DNA of 64,000 nucleotides, from assembly GCA_030620095.1 (NCBI GenBank), contig JAUTXW010005187.1, positions 124,001 through 188,000 of the forward strand, given 5' to 3'. Position numbers and translations under genes: made by a program. This document shows, piece after piece, positions 28,185 through 38,087 of the stretch. How positions within the stretch are numbered: the stretch's first letter is position 1; every line of letters begins with the position of its first letter. The DNA is from Kuschelorhynchus macadamiae. Taxonomy: Eukaryota > Arthropoda > Insecta > Coleoptera > Curculionidae. The notes beneath the pieces were generated by a model. It saw only the letters and a program-made list of their open reading frames with translations. It searched no databases and was not told where the DNA came from.

Positions 28185-30377
28185 AAACAAATAATTTATC
28201 AATAAAAAATATATTTAACTTACTTTGAACTGTTTGATTGCAAAACCAACTTTACAATTTTTATTAGATGGAATGTAGCAATAGAAAGTATTTTTTAATA
28301 AAAGTTGTAATAAGTGAAAAAAAATGTTATAATTCAATATAATATAAAAAAAGTTGAAATAAATATTTTTAAAAAATCTATTCATTTTTATTTTTGTATA
28401 CAATGCATTTTTAATTATTTTTTTAAATATTGATAATTGTGTGTTTGTGCAGAATTGATTTTTTTCCAAAGTTAATTCTTATTGTAACGGTCTCAAAAAT
28501 ATATAATGTAATAGGTTTTTTAATAAACAACAACAAAAATGGCTAATTTTTATAATTACATTTTATAGTTTTATTTTGCAATTGTTTTAAAGATTTTATT
28601 TAAAGTGACTAACAATATCTACATCCCAAATTGAAATCAAATATTGGAATTTAAATATATTAAAGAATAATATATGTTTTTTAAGAATTTTAAACTACCT
28701 AGATTTATTAACACAAGAGAAAAACAGTAATAAAAATTATTACAAGGTGCAAAAATCAATCCTAAAAAATCTTACAAACAAATTATGTATAATGAAAAGA
28801 CTTTCCAAAAATTTTTTTAAATGCCATTGTCAGTTTTTTTGGACATCAAATTAGGAATAACAGGTAAATTTATATTGTTAATTTATGGTATGTTTCAAAG
28901 TTAGATTTTATACATAGAAAAAAGTATGTACAGGTTTTTTGTAAATTATTTTTCCAGATATCCCACCTAGAGATTTATCTAAAATCGGAAATGTCGTAAA
29001 TACAAGTTGGGCCATTTTTTATGAAGTCCATTTGAATATTATATCATTATTGGAAAATATTATTGGAAATGTAATTTTTGACAGGTTGTCAGTTTTTTGT
29101 GTAAATGAAACACCCGTATATTAAATAAATTTCGTTATTTGCGCTAGAGGAAATCTCAAATATATAAACTTTTAATATATTCTATATAATTGGCTGTTGG
29201 ATATATAAGCGTTTAAATATATAAAATTTTATATGTGTTGCGCTAAAACATATGAAGCATGGACACAATTGCAGCGAACCTGCCCTGACGTTTAACGGTC
29301 AGAAATATTTACGGCATTTGTTGGTTTTCGTTGGACAGAATCATATTGTGCCTAAGTAACCAGAATTACTGAAATGATAGAGTTATTTTATTTACCTTTA
29401 AAAATCTCTAACCATATCGTAACGAATATCGAAACGGTTTCCAGAAGACCAACACGCTCTGCATCCCCTAGCTGTAAGTGCTACACATTAAATTTGTATG
29501 GGTGGTAATTGTGCTTTAGAAAAAAATTAAGCGAAAAGTTAGTTTTTGGAAGAAACAATACCATAAAAAACTGGCCCATATAAAGTAGGTAAATAATAAT
29601 ATTAGCCAAAGACCGTAATTTTGGATTTTCTTTATATATGTTTTCCTCCTTGGTTTGATAATGCATTTTGAATATTTCTTTAAATTTTCTGTGTATAAAA
29701 AGTGGATATATGAGGTGATTGGGTGATATCTAAATAAAAATTAAGCAACTAGTATTTCAACATACCTAAAAATTAACAATTTACCTGTTTAAATACATCT
29801 CAGAAGCCGCTTCAGCATTTTCATTACTTAATATAAAACAAGCTAACATATCGTATTTTTCATAATGGAGAGAGTTTGGTTTTCTTCCATAATAATACAA
29901 ATATATTTTTACACAATAAATAAATACAAAAAACTAGCGCTATATTTTATATACGCGTACAAAATTGGGAAATGTCATTTGCTTCTATATCAAAACAAAT
30001 GAATTAAACGGCATCGTTTTGCATGGCCTACTGCAAAATTTGGGATGATAATTATAAAAATTAGGATTTTTGTTGTTGTTTATTAAAATAGACCCATACT
30101 ATTATATATTTTTGAAAAGCTTTTAAAAGGACAAATCAATTTCTGGACAAAATTTTGACCGCCTAAAAAAACACAACTTTGAGTTATCTAAAAAATAACA
30201 ACTCAAATGAAAAAATGCTTATTTTTCCAGCGTAAAAAACTGCATAAGCAGTAAATTTTCCCTTTGCGTTAAATTAAAAATATGTTTGACAGATTTAGTT
30301 GGTTGGTCATAAATTGCAAAATTTTCTATTTCATGGAAGAAGGCTGTGAAAATTTTGTTTGATTGGTTAATTCTTGA

Positions 30378-30380
<3 letters not shown>
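28182..30380 (-). repeat. Scrambled copy of the 38.1-40.4 kb mariner-type element
   Basis: Blocks matching the element at 38.4-40.3 kb (for example CAAAAATATATAATG... at 28496, and TTTGCATGGCCTACTGC at 30020) alternate with unrelated blocks. Some of the latter equal the repeated left flank (near 27960 and 28060). Others equal the reverse complement of the right flank (GGATATATAAGCG near 29200 versus CGCTTATATATCC near 30730). The frame is destroyed, but the N-terminal exon (start near 29885, MEEN-type) and its 5' splice site (AACAG/GTAAAT-like, near 29790) can be recognised. Probably a haplotype-merged consensus. Confidence 0.6.

Positions 30381-30433
<53 letters not shown>
30381..30433. repeat. 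(TA)n microsatellite, right flank
   Basis: About 26 TA units on the right of the scrambled mariner-type copy. Confidence 0.95.
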
Positions 30434-30437
<4 letters not shown>

Positions 30438-31243
30438 GGTGGCTGTAAACTATGTTGACACTCTTAAAGCATTTTGTAAAAAAGAACTAAATAAGCACTT
30501 AAAAATTATTTTTACAAATGTGATTATTATACAAATTAAATGTAAAATATTTAAAACATCTTTAGACTGTTCCCATCACCATAACTTTTTTTAAGTTTTT
30601 TCTTTCATTCATTATAATTAAAGAAATATTAAAAAGTGATGATAGATAATTTTTTTATAAACAAAACTTCATTGCAATTAATAAAAAGCGGATTAAGTTA
30701 GCGCAAATGGTTAGGTTTTCTTTAATGTTTAAAGCGCGCTTATATATCCAAAACTAATTAACAGAATATATTAAAAGTATATATATTTGAAATTAACAAA
30801 AACTATATTGTTAATATTTGACATTTCATTATTTTCCCAAACTTATGATATAATTTTTCTTTAAAAAGGCTGTCAAAGTCATTTTTTTTTAGGAAAACTA
30901 TTGCATATTCTGCAAATTTTACTTTTGAAACGTAATATTACAAATCAGTACTGGACTCAAAAAAAAATAAATATATATAATCGTCTATAATTTTAATTTA
31001 AATTTAAATTAGATTTAGAAATTAAAATAAATAATTTTAATTTAAAGGTTAAAGATAGAGTATGAAATGAACTATAATAAAAGATTGTTTTTAGAGATGG
31101 TTTAAATTTCTTCTGAAGCATAATCTATTAATAAGAAACAGACATTAAAGACCTTAGTGTTATTTACTTGAGTCTTGATAAGTTTGTCATTATTTCTACA
31201 TATAAACTTCTCTCTATTATCTCAAATTTCTCTCTAATTCAAA
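30434..31243. other. Gene-free AT-rich region
   Basis: No gene seen. Part of it (about 30690-30800) appears reversed, in blocks, in the scrambled copy at 28.9-29.3 kb. Confidence 0.4.
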
Positions 31244-31990
31244 TTGTTCCTAACAGGAAACAATGAAGGGATACCTCCACCATCCATCTGGTTTAGAGAC
31301 GGCTCCCTCGTGGAGGAGATATCTAGAGCGGGAATCTATGGGGAGCGACTCAAGGCAAGAATAAATCTTCCTTTTGGACGCTTTGCGACTGTATATCAGG
31401 CTGAGATTACAACAATCTTGGCCGCGTAAAGAAAAAACTTTCCAGAGGGTATCACGACGAGCATATCTATATACGCTGTAACAGTCAAGCGGCAGTTAAG
31501 GCTATGTCTTCGAGCAAGGCCAATTCGCTGCTGACACTTAAATGCAGAAGAGCCCTAGAGAATAGAATTGCTTCTACAACTGTCAAGGCCAGGGTTAAGA
31601 ATCGCACTGTCGCAGAATTCCGTGCTGAATGGCACGCGCCAGCAGGACTCATACAGTCTAAGGTCTTCATGTTACACCCTTTTAGCCGTTAGTATCCTAA
31701 TTGGATACTGGCTAGTAAAATATTATTACTGTAGGTTTTGTGCTGAGATAGATGAAACTATCGAACATCTGGTATGTCGATGTGGCGCTTTAGTCAACGC
31801 CAGACTATTTTGCTTGAGTGACACCTATGTGGAACCCGCGCTTGTGGGACGTGCTCGACCTAAAAGGGTCCTTTCCTTTCTAAAAAGGAGTGGGCTCCTG
31901 GCCTAAGACGTCTTCTTGGGGAGATCAAAATTAGTCCCAGTGAGTTTAAGTGCTGCCTTTGTTGGGTTCCAAATCTATATCTGCGTTTTA
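31244..31990 (+). pseudogene. C-terminal RNase H and Cys-rich part of a non-LTR retrotransposon ORF2
   Basis: FRDGSLVEEISRAGIYGERL matches the start of the RNase H domain (family FTDGS; the Asp position is preserved) of LOA/R1/Jockey-group ORF2 proteins. It is followed by VYQAEITTIL, then, after frameshifts, SQAAVKAMSSSKANSLL (second RNase H Asp region, here Asn-Ser-Gln) and FRAEWHAPAG. After another shift comes the C-terminal Cys motif YCRFCAEIDETIEHLVCRCGAL. RT and endonuclease parts are absent: a 5'-truncated, decayed insertion. GC content is visibly higher than in the flanks. Clade not resolved. Confidence 0.7.
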
Positions 31991-32801
31991 TTATAGACAA
32001 TGATGTAACATAATATGCGGTGAATCCAGGAGCTATTTGTTAAACTTGACTTTTACAACAGAATTAAAAAGGATAAAAAAAATTTCATAAAAAATAAAAC
32101 TTACTTATATATATATATATATTTTATTTCATCTGGACTCGATGTCGGCGCGAAACTAAGAAAGACAGTAAGACATTTATAATACTGGTGGTATTAGACA
32201 TCAAAACACTCAGTACATACATTTCTACTAAAAATTTTCCAGATGAAATTAAATATTATTTTACACTTTTCAGTGTAAGAAGTTTTTTTTAAACACATTT
32301 TTATTTGATGTATGTTTTTATTCTAAAAGTTTACAATAAATGCTTTTTGTCTGCAATTAATTACATACATATTCAGTAATCAAAACCAAATTATCGATTT
32401 TGGAATTGTCAATAATTCGTGCCGTTAATTATAAACCTATGATTAATTAATTATATTCCCAAAAAGTGTTACATTAAATTATTTGTCTACATAATTAACC
32501 CGCAAAAAATAAATACATTTCAAATTATAATTTATGCATACGTACAGTTTTTAAGTCTCTCAGCTTTATATATTTTATATTTTAATAAAAAACAAGAATA
32601 CTTATATACAAAAATATTTAAAAGCTTTATGGAAATGAAATCAACTGTAAACACACAAATAGCTGGATTTTTTTTCATCTAAGACAATTACTTTGGCGTA
32701 AAGTTCAAAACATCAGCTAAAGGATTTAAATCAACATGAAGAAAAAACTCACATCAAAATGCTATTAGCCTATAGTTGCCTTCCACCAGATGACGAGTAT
32801 A
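31991..32801. other. Mostly gene-free; ends in a short open frame cut by the Transib element
   Basis: A short TA tract lies at 32107-32121. From about 32706 to 32801 an open frame (HQLKDLNQHEEKTHIK, MLLAYSCLPPDDEYTA) runs up to the target site of the Transib insertion and would continue on its far side at 36105. Otherwise no feature. Confidence 0.35.
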
Positions 32802-32806
32802 CGGCG
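32802..32806. repeat. Target-site duplication CGGCG, left
   Basis: Identical to 36100-36104 on the other side of the Transib element. A GC-rich 5-bp duplication is characteristic of Transib. Confidence 0.85.
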
Positions 32807-33518
32807 CACTGTGGGCCAGATTCATCTTAAAATATTGAAAAATTACTAATTGAAGTTATTTAGGAGAAAGAAGAATAATACGGTGTTTATTTAGAAAACT
32901 CATTCTGAAAACGTTGTTTTTGTGTTTATTTATATAGGGTGAGGTAAAAAATATGGGCTCTTTTTGTTGTAAATGAATTTCTCTTTTTTTTTTGTTTTAG
33001 TTTATTTAGCTATTTACTATATAATGCCTTGTTTAATTAAAATATTATACATATCAAAAACCTTAATCGACACAAAATTAAATTATTCGATTAATGTAAT
33101 AGCAAATCTGTCAAAATGTCAATATTCAATTAGATAAAAATTGATGCAAGTTCACTATACTTGGTAGAGGATTAAATAAAAAATAACTAAGAAAAATCTG
33201 ACTATTTTGATTTACAAATAAGTTAAAGTAACAACAGTAAAATTGCAAACTACTTGTTTTAATTTTTAAAAAACTTAAATGGTTTGTTAACAATGCTTAT
33301 TTGATATGAAATACTGCTGGAAGCTGAATATACAAGTTTTGTCGAACAGAATTTAAATATGTAAAAAAAATGTGACATCTTGTCACGTATGACAAATAGA
33401 GCCTGACCTGTAAAAAAATTATCAAAAACATACGTTTTTTACTAATGAAGAAACTAAATAATAATACAAATTAACTAAAAACTATAAAACTTAATTTTAA
33501 AAAATGGGATTCTAGATT

Positions 33519-35216
33519 CTATTCTGATTCACTTTCGGAGGAGCTGCTATTACTATCAAGGGATTCATTAACTGCATTCGGCAAGAATAAATTTAAAGCT
33601 TCTGGACAAAACTGTTTCTTTTTCAAAATTGGTTTATTTCTAAGACTCGTGATTTTTGGATCCGAAGACACAAGTAAATTGTTCAAAATATCTATATTCG
33701 TTAACACTCTATTACATTTTCGTGCGTTATGCTCCCTAAATCTTCTATACTCTTTATTCCTCGCCTCTTGGGCTTCTTCTGACAATTTGCCTATTGGTAC
33801 TGGTGACGCCTCGATGATGGCGGATCCATGAAGAAGAACTTTATGAATTGCAGCTGGAATTCTGTACCAAGGATATAGAGATACAAAAAGATGTGCAGTT
33901 TCTAATGTGTATGTATTAATTTCTGTAATTTCTGCTGATATTGCAAAATTTTGTTTGGGTTAGTCTACAATAATTCCCAATCGTGATCTGAATTCCGTTT
34001 GGTAACGGTAACTAATGTTTAAAAAACATTCGAATGATCTTATCCAAATATGTAGGGATGTTATGCCAAATTTGAGATTCTCGGTTTTTATGGGCTTGTG
34101 TACCAATTGTTCTATATTGTTGATTTCAACAGGTGATGCTCCGCATAAATAACATTTTTGTGATGAACAATCTGTGATCGAATTAATCATTTTGTTATCA
34201 ATCATGGTCACATGACGCTGATGAATTATCTTGAGTGGTTTCTGTTGATTAGTGAAATACGTTGGAGTTAAAGCTGCAATTTCGGCTTCCATTTGTGCAT
34301 ATTCTGTTTTAGAAACTTCTATACTTTCTTTTAAAAACTGCCTTTTACAAGGACGGCAATATCGGGTAGATGACGGTGTTGGATTACTCCAGATCACAAC
34401 TCTATTATTTACCATATTTTTAGTGAATAATTCCAAAGGGACCAAGCAGGTTAACAATAAATTTGAATCTGAAAAGTTACCATGAAAAGCTTGTTTATAT
34501 TCCTTTTGGCCCGAACTACCATCCATACCCCATTTCCATACTAAAACCAGTTCTTGTGAATTAATTTTGAGATTTTCTATTTCTAAAGTTGAAAGCAATA
34601 TATATGTTGTATGGTCTAGTAATGACTGCAATTCTACACATACTGAATTTTCTGTCGCAGTTATCTTTTCTGGGTAACACAATTTTTTTGCTTCTCGAAC
34701 TTTATTGTAGGAGGGGTATAAATCTGCATTGTTTTCTTTAGCGGTGTTTCGAAGTTGTTGATATTGATTTCTGGAAAGTCTAGCATCTACAATTAAAGCT
34801 AGGGCTCTTTCGTTACTCAACTGATTTACAGTTTTTCAACTCTTTTGTTTTACGGGAACATCAGATAAATGTGATAATTGTTTTGCTTTAGCTGATTTGC
34901 CTTCTGCTCTCATATTCATTTCTGTCGCAAAAAGTAACTCGTCGGTATCACATTCACGTAATGTGGCAGTTCTTTTGTATTTAGCCGTGTAACTTAACAT
35001 AGTAAAATTACTCTTAGGCCTCCCAACTTTGTTTTTTTGCTCAATACAGGGTAAAGTCACGAAATTGTTCAACCAATTTTTATTTTTTTCTAAAAATGCT
35101 TTTTTAGTTCGCTTCACTGCTAAACACTTTTTTCGGAACTGCGTCGAAAAATTTTTTGACAAATATTCTATTTTGGATTTGTTTTCTGTCATACAATTTT
35201 GACATATTGCCGACAA
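33519..35216 (-). pseudogene. Transib (RAG1-core-like) transposase with two in-frame stops
   Basis: A single frame of 566 codons from ATG 35216 to the stop at 33519 is interrupted only by TGA near 34836 and TAA at 33960-33962. Order: KVGRPKSNFT and ATEMNMRAEGKSAKAKQLSH near the N-terminus; NADLYPSYNKVREAKKLCYP; first catalytic Asp in KWGMDGSSG (about residue 232, near 34520); SNPTPSSTRYCRP; second Asp in VTMIDNK (near 34199); zinc Cys pair CYLCG; LHIWIRSFECFLNISYR; the His pair IHKVLLH; and the catalytic Glu region KLSEEAQEARNKEYRRFREH, which parallels the SEGNES..FRRFR region of RAG1. Sequence expected between RLGIIVD and the YPWY region is shortened, so a small in-frame deletion is likely. 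It cuts DNA at Transib ends when intact; here inactive. Confidence 0.85.
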
Positions 35217-35294
35217 AATTGTTTGGACTTATTGGCAGGTAGGTTTTTAAATTATTAGAGTTTGAAAGAAGCGAAATCAAGATGTAAAAATTAC
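35217..35294. other. Upstream region of the Transib transposase
   Basis: Short AT-rich leader between the transposase start and the inserted MITE. No promoter motif is recognisable. Confidence 0.4.
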
Positions 35295-35433
35295 CAGTGG
35301 TGAATCCAGAATTTGTTTTAGGGGGGGGGGGCGAAAAAAAAAAATTTTAGATTATGCGCTAAATATCCCTATTATGTCTTTGTTTCAGACGGGTTCGAAA
35401 CCTTCGCCCCCCCACCCTCTAAATCCGGTACTG
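35295..35433. mobile_element. 139-bp hAT-type MITE with 8-bp target duplication
   Basis: Left end CAGTGGTGAATCC and right end, reversed, CAGTACCGGATTTAG are inverted. A G run at the left pairs with a C run at the right. The 8 bp AAAATTAC occur on both sides (35287-35294 and 35434-35441). CAGTG ends with an 8-bp duplication are diagnostic of hAT non-autonomous elements. It is nested in the Transib element. Confidence 0.85.
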
Positions 35434-36099
35434 AAAATTACCCAAATAAAAACATAATACTAGAAGTTTCGTAAATAATTTCAGTATCCAAAAAACCCTG
35501 AGATATGTATTTTTTATTGAAATAAAATTTATGCACGCGCTATTGAACATAAACATGAAAATTTGGCATTGCACGGCGCGTATCGGCAAAAATATTTTAT
35601 TGCAAAATGAAGTAAAAGATCCAGAGTAATTAAATGTATGTACCCCAAACTGGAGCTCTGCTAACCTCTTAAGATAATGCTGTCAAAAAGTTGATGAATT
35701 GCTTTATATAAAGGAAATTCGAATCCCATCAGTTCAAATTGAATTATAATATTTAAATTTAAATCTAACTAAATAAAATACTTCTGTTTAAAAAGTTTAA
35801 ACTTACCTCCAAATAATTCAGCCATGCTTAATGTTAAATACAAAACTTGAACTAGTTAATTTTTCGTAGTTAGACTTTGACAAACGTTCTATAAATTTTT
35901 ATAGGCGCACAGAAAAACTTTTGTGTTTGATATTTGCTACTATGCGTCAATGCGTAACCATGAAAACTCACAAAACAAATGCTGTTGAATTTAGACACTT
36001 TAGGGCCTATTTAATAAAAATCAAATAATAAAAACGTTAAGTTTGGAAAAAAGAATGGCCGACTTTTTCAATATTTTGAGATGACTCTGACCCACAGTA

Positions 36100-36104
36100 C
36101 GGCG
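36100..36104. repeat. Target-site duplication CGGCG, right
   Basis: Second copy of the 5-bp Transib target duplication. Confidence 0.85.
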
Positions 36105-36592
36105 TTTGAAATTTTGGCCCCGAGAAGAGATTATTACTCGAACAAAAATGAGCAAAAATATTGGCTACAATATTGACTTTCAAAAACAGTTAAGTCCAGA
36201 TTCTCTTTGATAACGTGTGGGTATGCTTATTACTATACTGAAACCCACTTTTCGAAAATATAGGCTATTTTTTTAATATATTTGAAAATCGATTTAAATT
36301 ATTTTGAAAGTCCAAGACTGACTTAAGTCTTTTCGGTTGTTAAACCAATGAAAAACTACATATAAAAATTCAGACAGCTTTATTTTTTACTATAAAATAA
36401 TTTACATCATAGTAATTCTTCCTAACATAAACCCTTTATTTATGAAAATCAAAATTACTTCCTAGTTTAATACTAAAAAATCGATAAATTTTCTTTGCCC
36501 GAAAATTCCCTCGTTGCAATTTTTTTTTTGTTTGTTAGGAATAGTTAAGTGTGACCCAATTTAGTTCAGTACATAGTCACAGTATATGTGTA
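36105..36592. other. Flank of the Transib element, no gene
   Basis: The first about 69 bases continue the open frame that ends at the Transib target on the left (FEILAPRRDYYSNKNEQKY, stop near 36173). The rest holds nothing recognisable. Confidence 0.35.
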
Positions 36593-37405
36593 CAGGGTGA
36601 GTCAACGATTGGAAAAAGTAAATTTACGTCGAACAGGTAAAATCTGGAAAGAAACTATTTATGCTGTGGGATATATATGTAAGTCGTGCTCATTTTAAAA
36701 TGTTTTAAATTATACGGGGTGCGTTAAAAAAGTAGGGCAACTAAAAGTTTTGTTTTTTTAAATAGGACACCCTATATTTGACTTGATTTTTAAATTCTAC
36801 ATAAAATTCTAACACTTTTTTGAATAACATCTTATATGGCTAAAATTGATACTTTCTCAAATATCTAGCTTTAAACAAAAAAAAATTAAATTTGATGCAC
36901 ATCTATGATTAGCAATATAACGCCTAGTTGTGCCACTAAAAATATAATATTTTGCTTCTGCACAAAATAAGCGTGGAATAAAAGACTGCTTTCCTAATAT
37001 TGAAGATATGACATACAGGGTGTCCAAATTTAAATGCCCAAATTTAACATTTTCAAACCAATTTATTTCAGTTTTTTTTTAATGGAACCCCCTGTATATT
37101 TTTATTTATTCTTTTTAAGCAAAAAAAAATCTACGACTTTTATTACACATATTATATATCTATTTTCAATAGTTTTCGAAATATTTTAAAATTCCTTTTT
37201 TTGCGTAATTTAGAAAATTACCAACTGTAAGTCGTGCTCATTTTAAAATATTTTGAATTATACGGGGTGCGTCAACCCGTATAATTCAAAATATTTTTAG
37301 AATGAGCGCGATTTACATATGTAACCCATAGCATAAACAGTTTGTTTCCAAATTGTACCTGTTCGACGTAAATTTGCTTTTTTAGATCGTTCACCCGGTA
37401 TATAT
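36593..37405. mobile_element. Palindromic non-autonomous mariner-type element
   Basis: The left arm CAGGGTGAGTCAACGATTGG (from 36594) is mirrored by CGATCTAAAAAAGCAAATTTACG-like sequence at 37365-37390, with CCTGTTCGACGTAAATTTGC clearly reversed from GTAAATTTACGTCGAACAGG. Each outer arm is about 145 bp. A 490-bp block (36735-37225) is inserted and is flanked by a direct repeat of about 50 bp (TAAGTCGTGCTCATTTTAAA at 36681 and 37228). Confidence 0.6.
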
Positions 37406-38085
37406 GTCACACATATGGGTATATGTACAGGGTGTCCGAATTTGGTTGCAAAAGCAGGGTATCTCGCTTATTTTTAAAGATAGAACCTTGCGGTTTTCAC
37501 GAACCTGAGCTAATTTTTTGTGAAACTCATGAAGCCGTAAACAAAATTTTCATATTAAATACTTTTGTTTTACTGACAGCTACTATGGCTACTTTGATCG
37601 AGTTGGTAATTTTCTAAATTACGCAAAAAAAAGGAATTTTAAAATAATTCGAAAACTATTGAAAATAGATATATAATATGTGTAATAAAATATAAAAAGA
37701 ATAAATAAAAATATACAGGGGGTTCCATTAAAAAAAACTGAAATAAGTTGGTTTAAATATGTTAAAGTTGGGCATTTAAATTTGGACACCCTGTATGCAA
37801 TATCTTCAATATTACGAAAGCTGTCCTTTATTCCATGCCTATTTTCTGCAGAAGCAAAATATTTTATTTTTAGTGGAACAACTAGGCGTTATATTGCGGA
37901 TCATAGATGTGCATCAAATTTATATTTTTTTTTCGTTTAAAGTTTAAAATATTTAAGAAAGTATCAACTTTAGCCATATAACTGAAATAAGTTTTTGTAA
38001 ACTTAAAAATCAAGTCAAATATAGGGGTCCCATTTATAAAAATACAACTTTTGTAGCCCACTTTTTTTTATTAATAAATAAATTT
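36735..38085. repeat. Very long inverted repeat with arms of about 490 bp
   Basis: 36735-37225 is the reverse complement of about 37592-38085; GCCTAGTTGTGCCACTAAAA near 36926 matches TTTTAGTGGAACAACTAGGC near 37874. The arms include TACAGGGTGTCC and CCCCCTGTATA modules. The spacer holds the right arm of the preceding palindromic element and a 130-bp end of the next mariner-type element. Read as two halves of a long-armed element placed in opposite orientation. Confidence 0.65.
37425..37556. repeat. Detached first 130 bp of the 38-40 kb mariner-type element
   Basis: CAGGGTGTCCGAATTTGG and about 110 bp after it match the outer end of the mariner-type element (reversed at 40453). The same sequence, minus the outer 20 bp, begins again at 38088, so the end is duplicated on both sides of the 0.5-kb arm. 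Confidence 0.65.
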
Positions 38086-38087
38086 TC

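Larger units (their letters stand above)
32807..36099 (-). mobile_element. Transib: Full-length Transib (RAG1-related) DNA transposon
   Basis: The left end CACTGTGGGCCAGATTCATC and the right end, reversed, TACTGTGGGTCAGAGTCATC continue as matching inverted repeats for about 36 bp (to AAAATATTGAAAAA). A 5-bp CGGCG duplication flanks the 3293-bp element. The CACTGTG heptamer equals the reverse complement of the V(D)J recombination signal heptamer CACAGTG, a known property of Transib ends; in the right end the outermost base is changed (CACAGTA). The interior encodes a minus-strand RAG1-core-like transposase. A hAT-type MITE is inserted at 35295-35433, so the Transib is the older insertion. Confidence 0.9.

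Noticed and set aside
33649..34485. Plus-strand frames across the Transib transposase
   Set aside because: Antisense to a clearly better minus-strand coding region.
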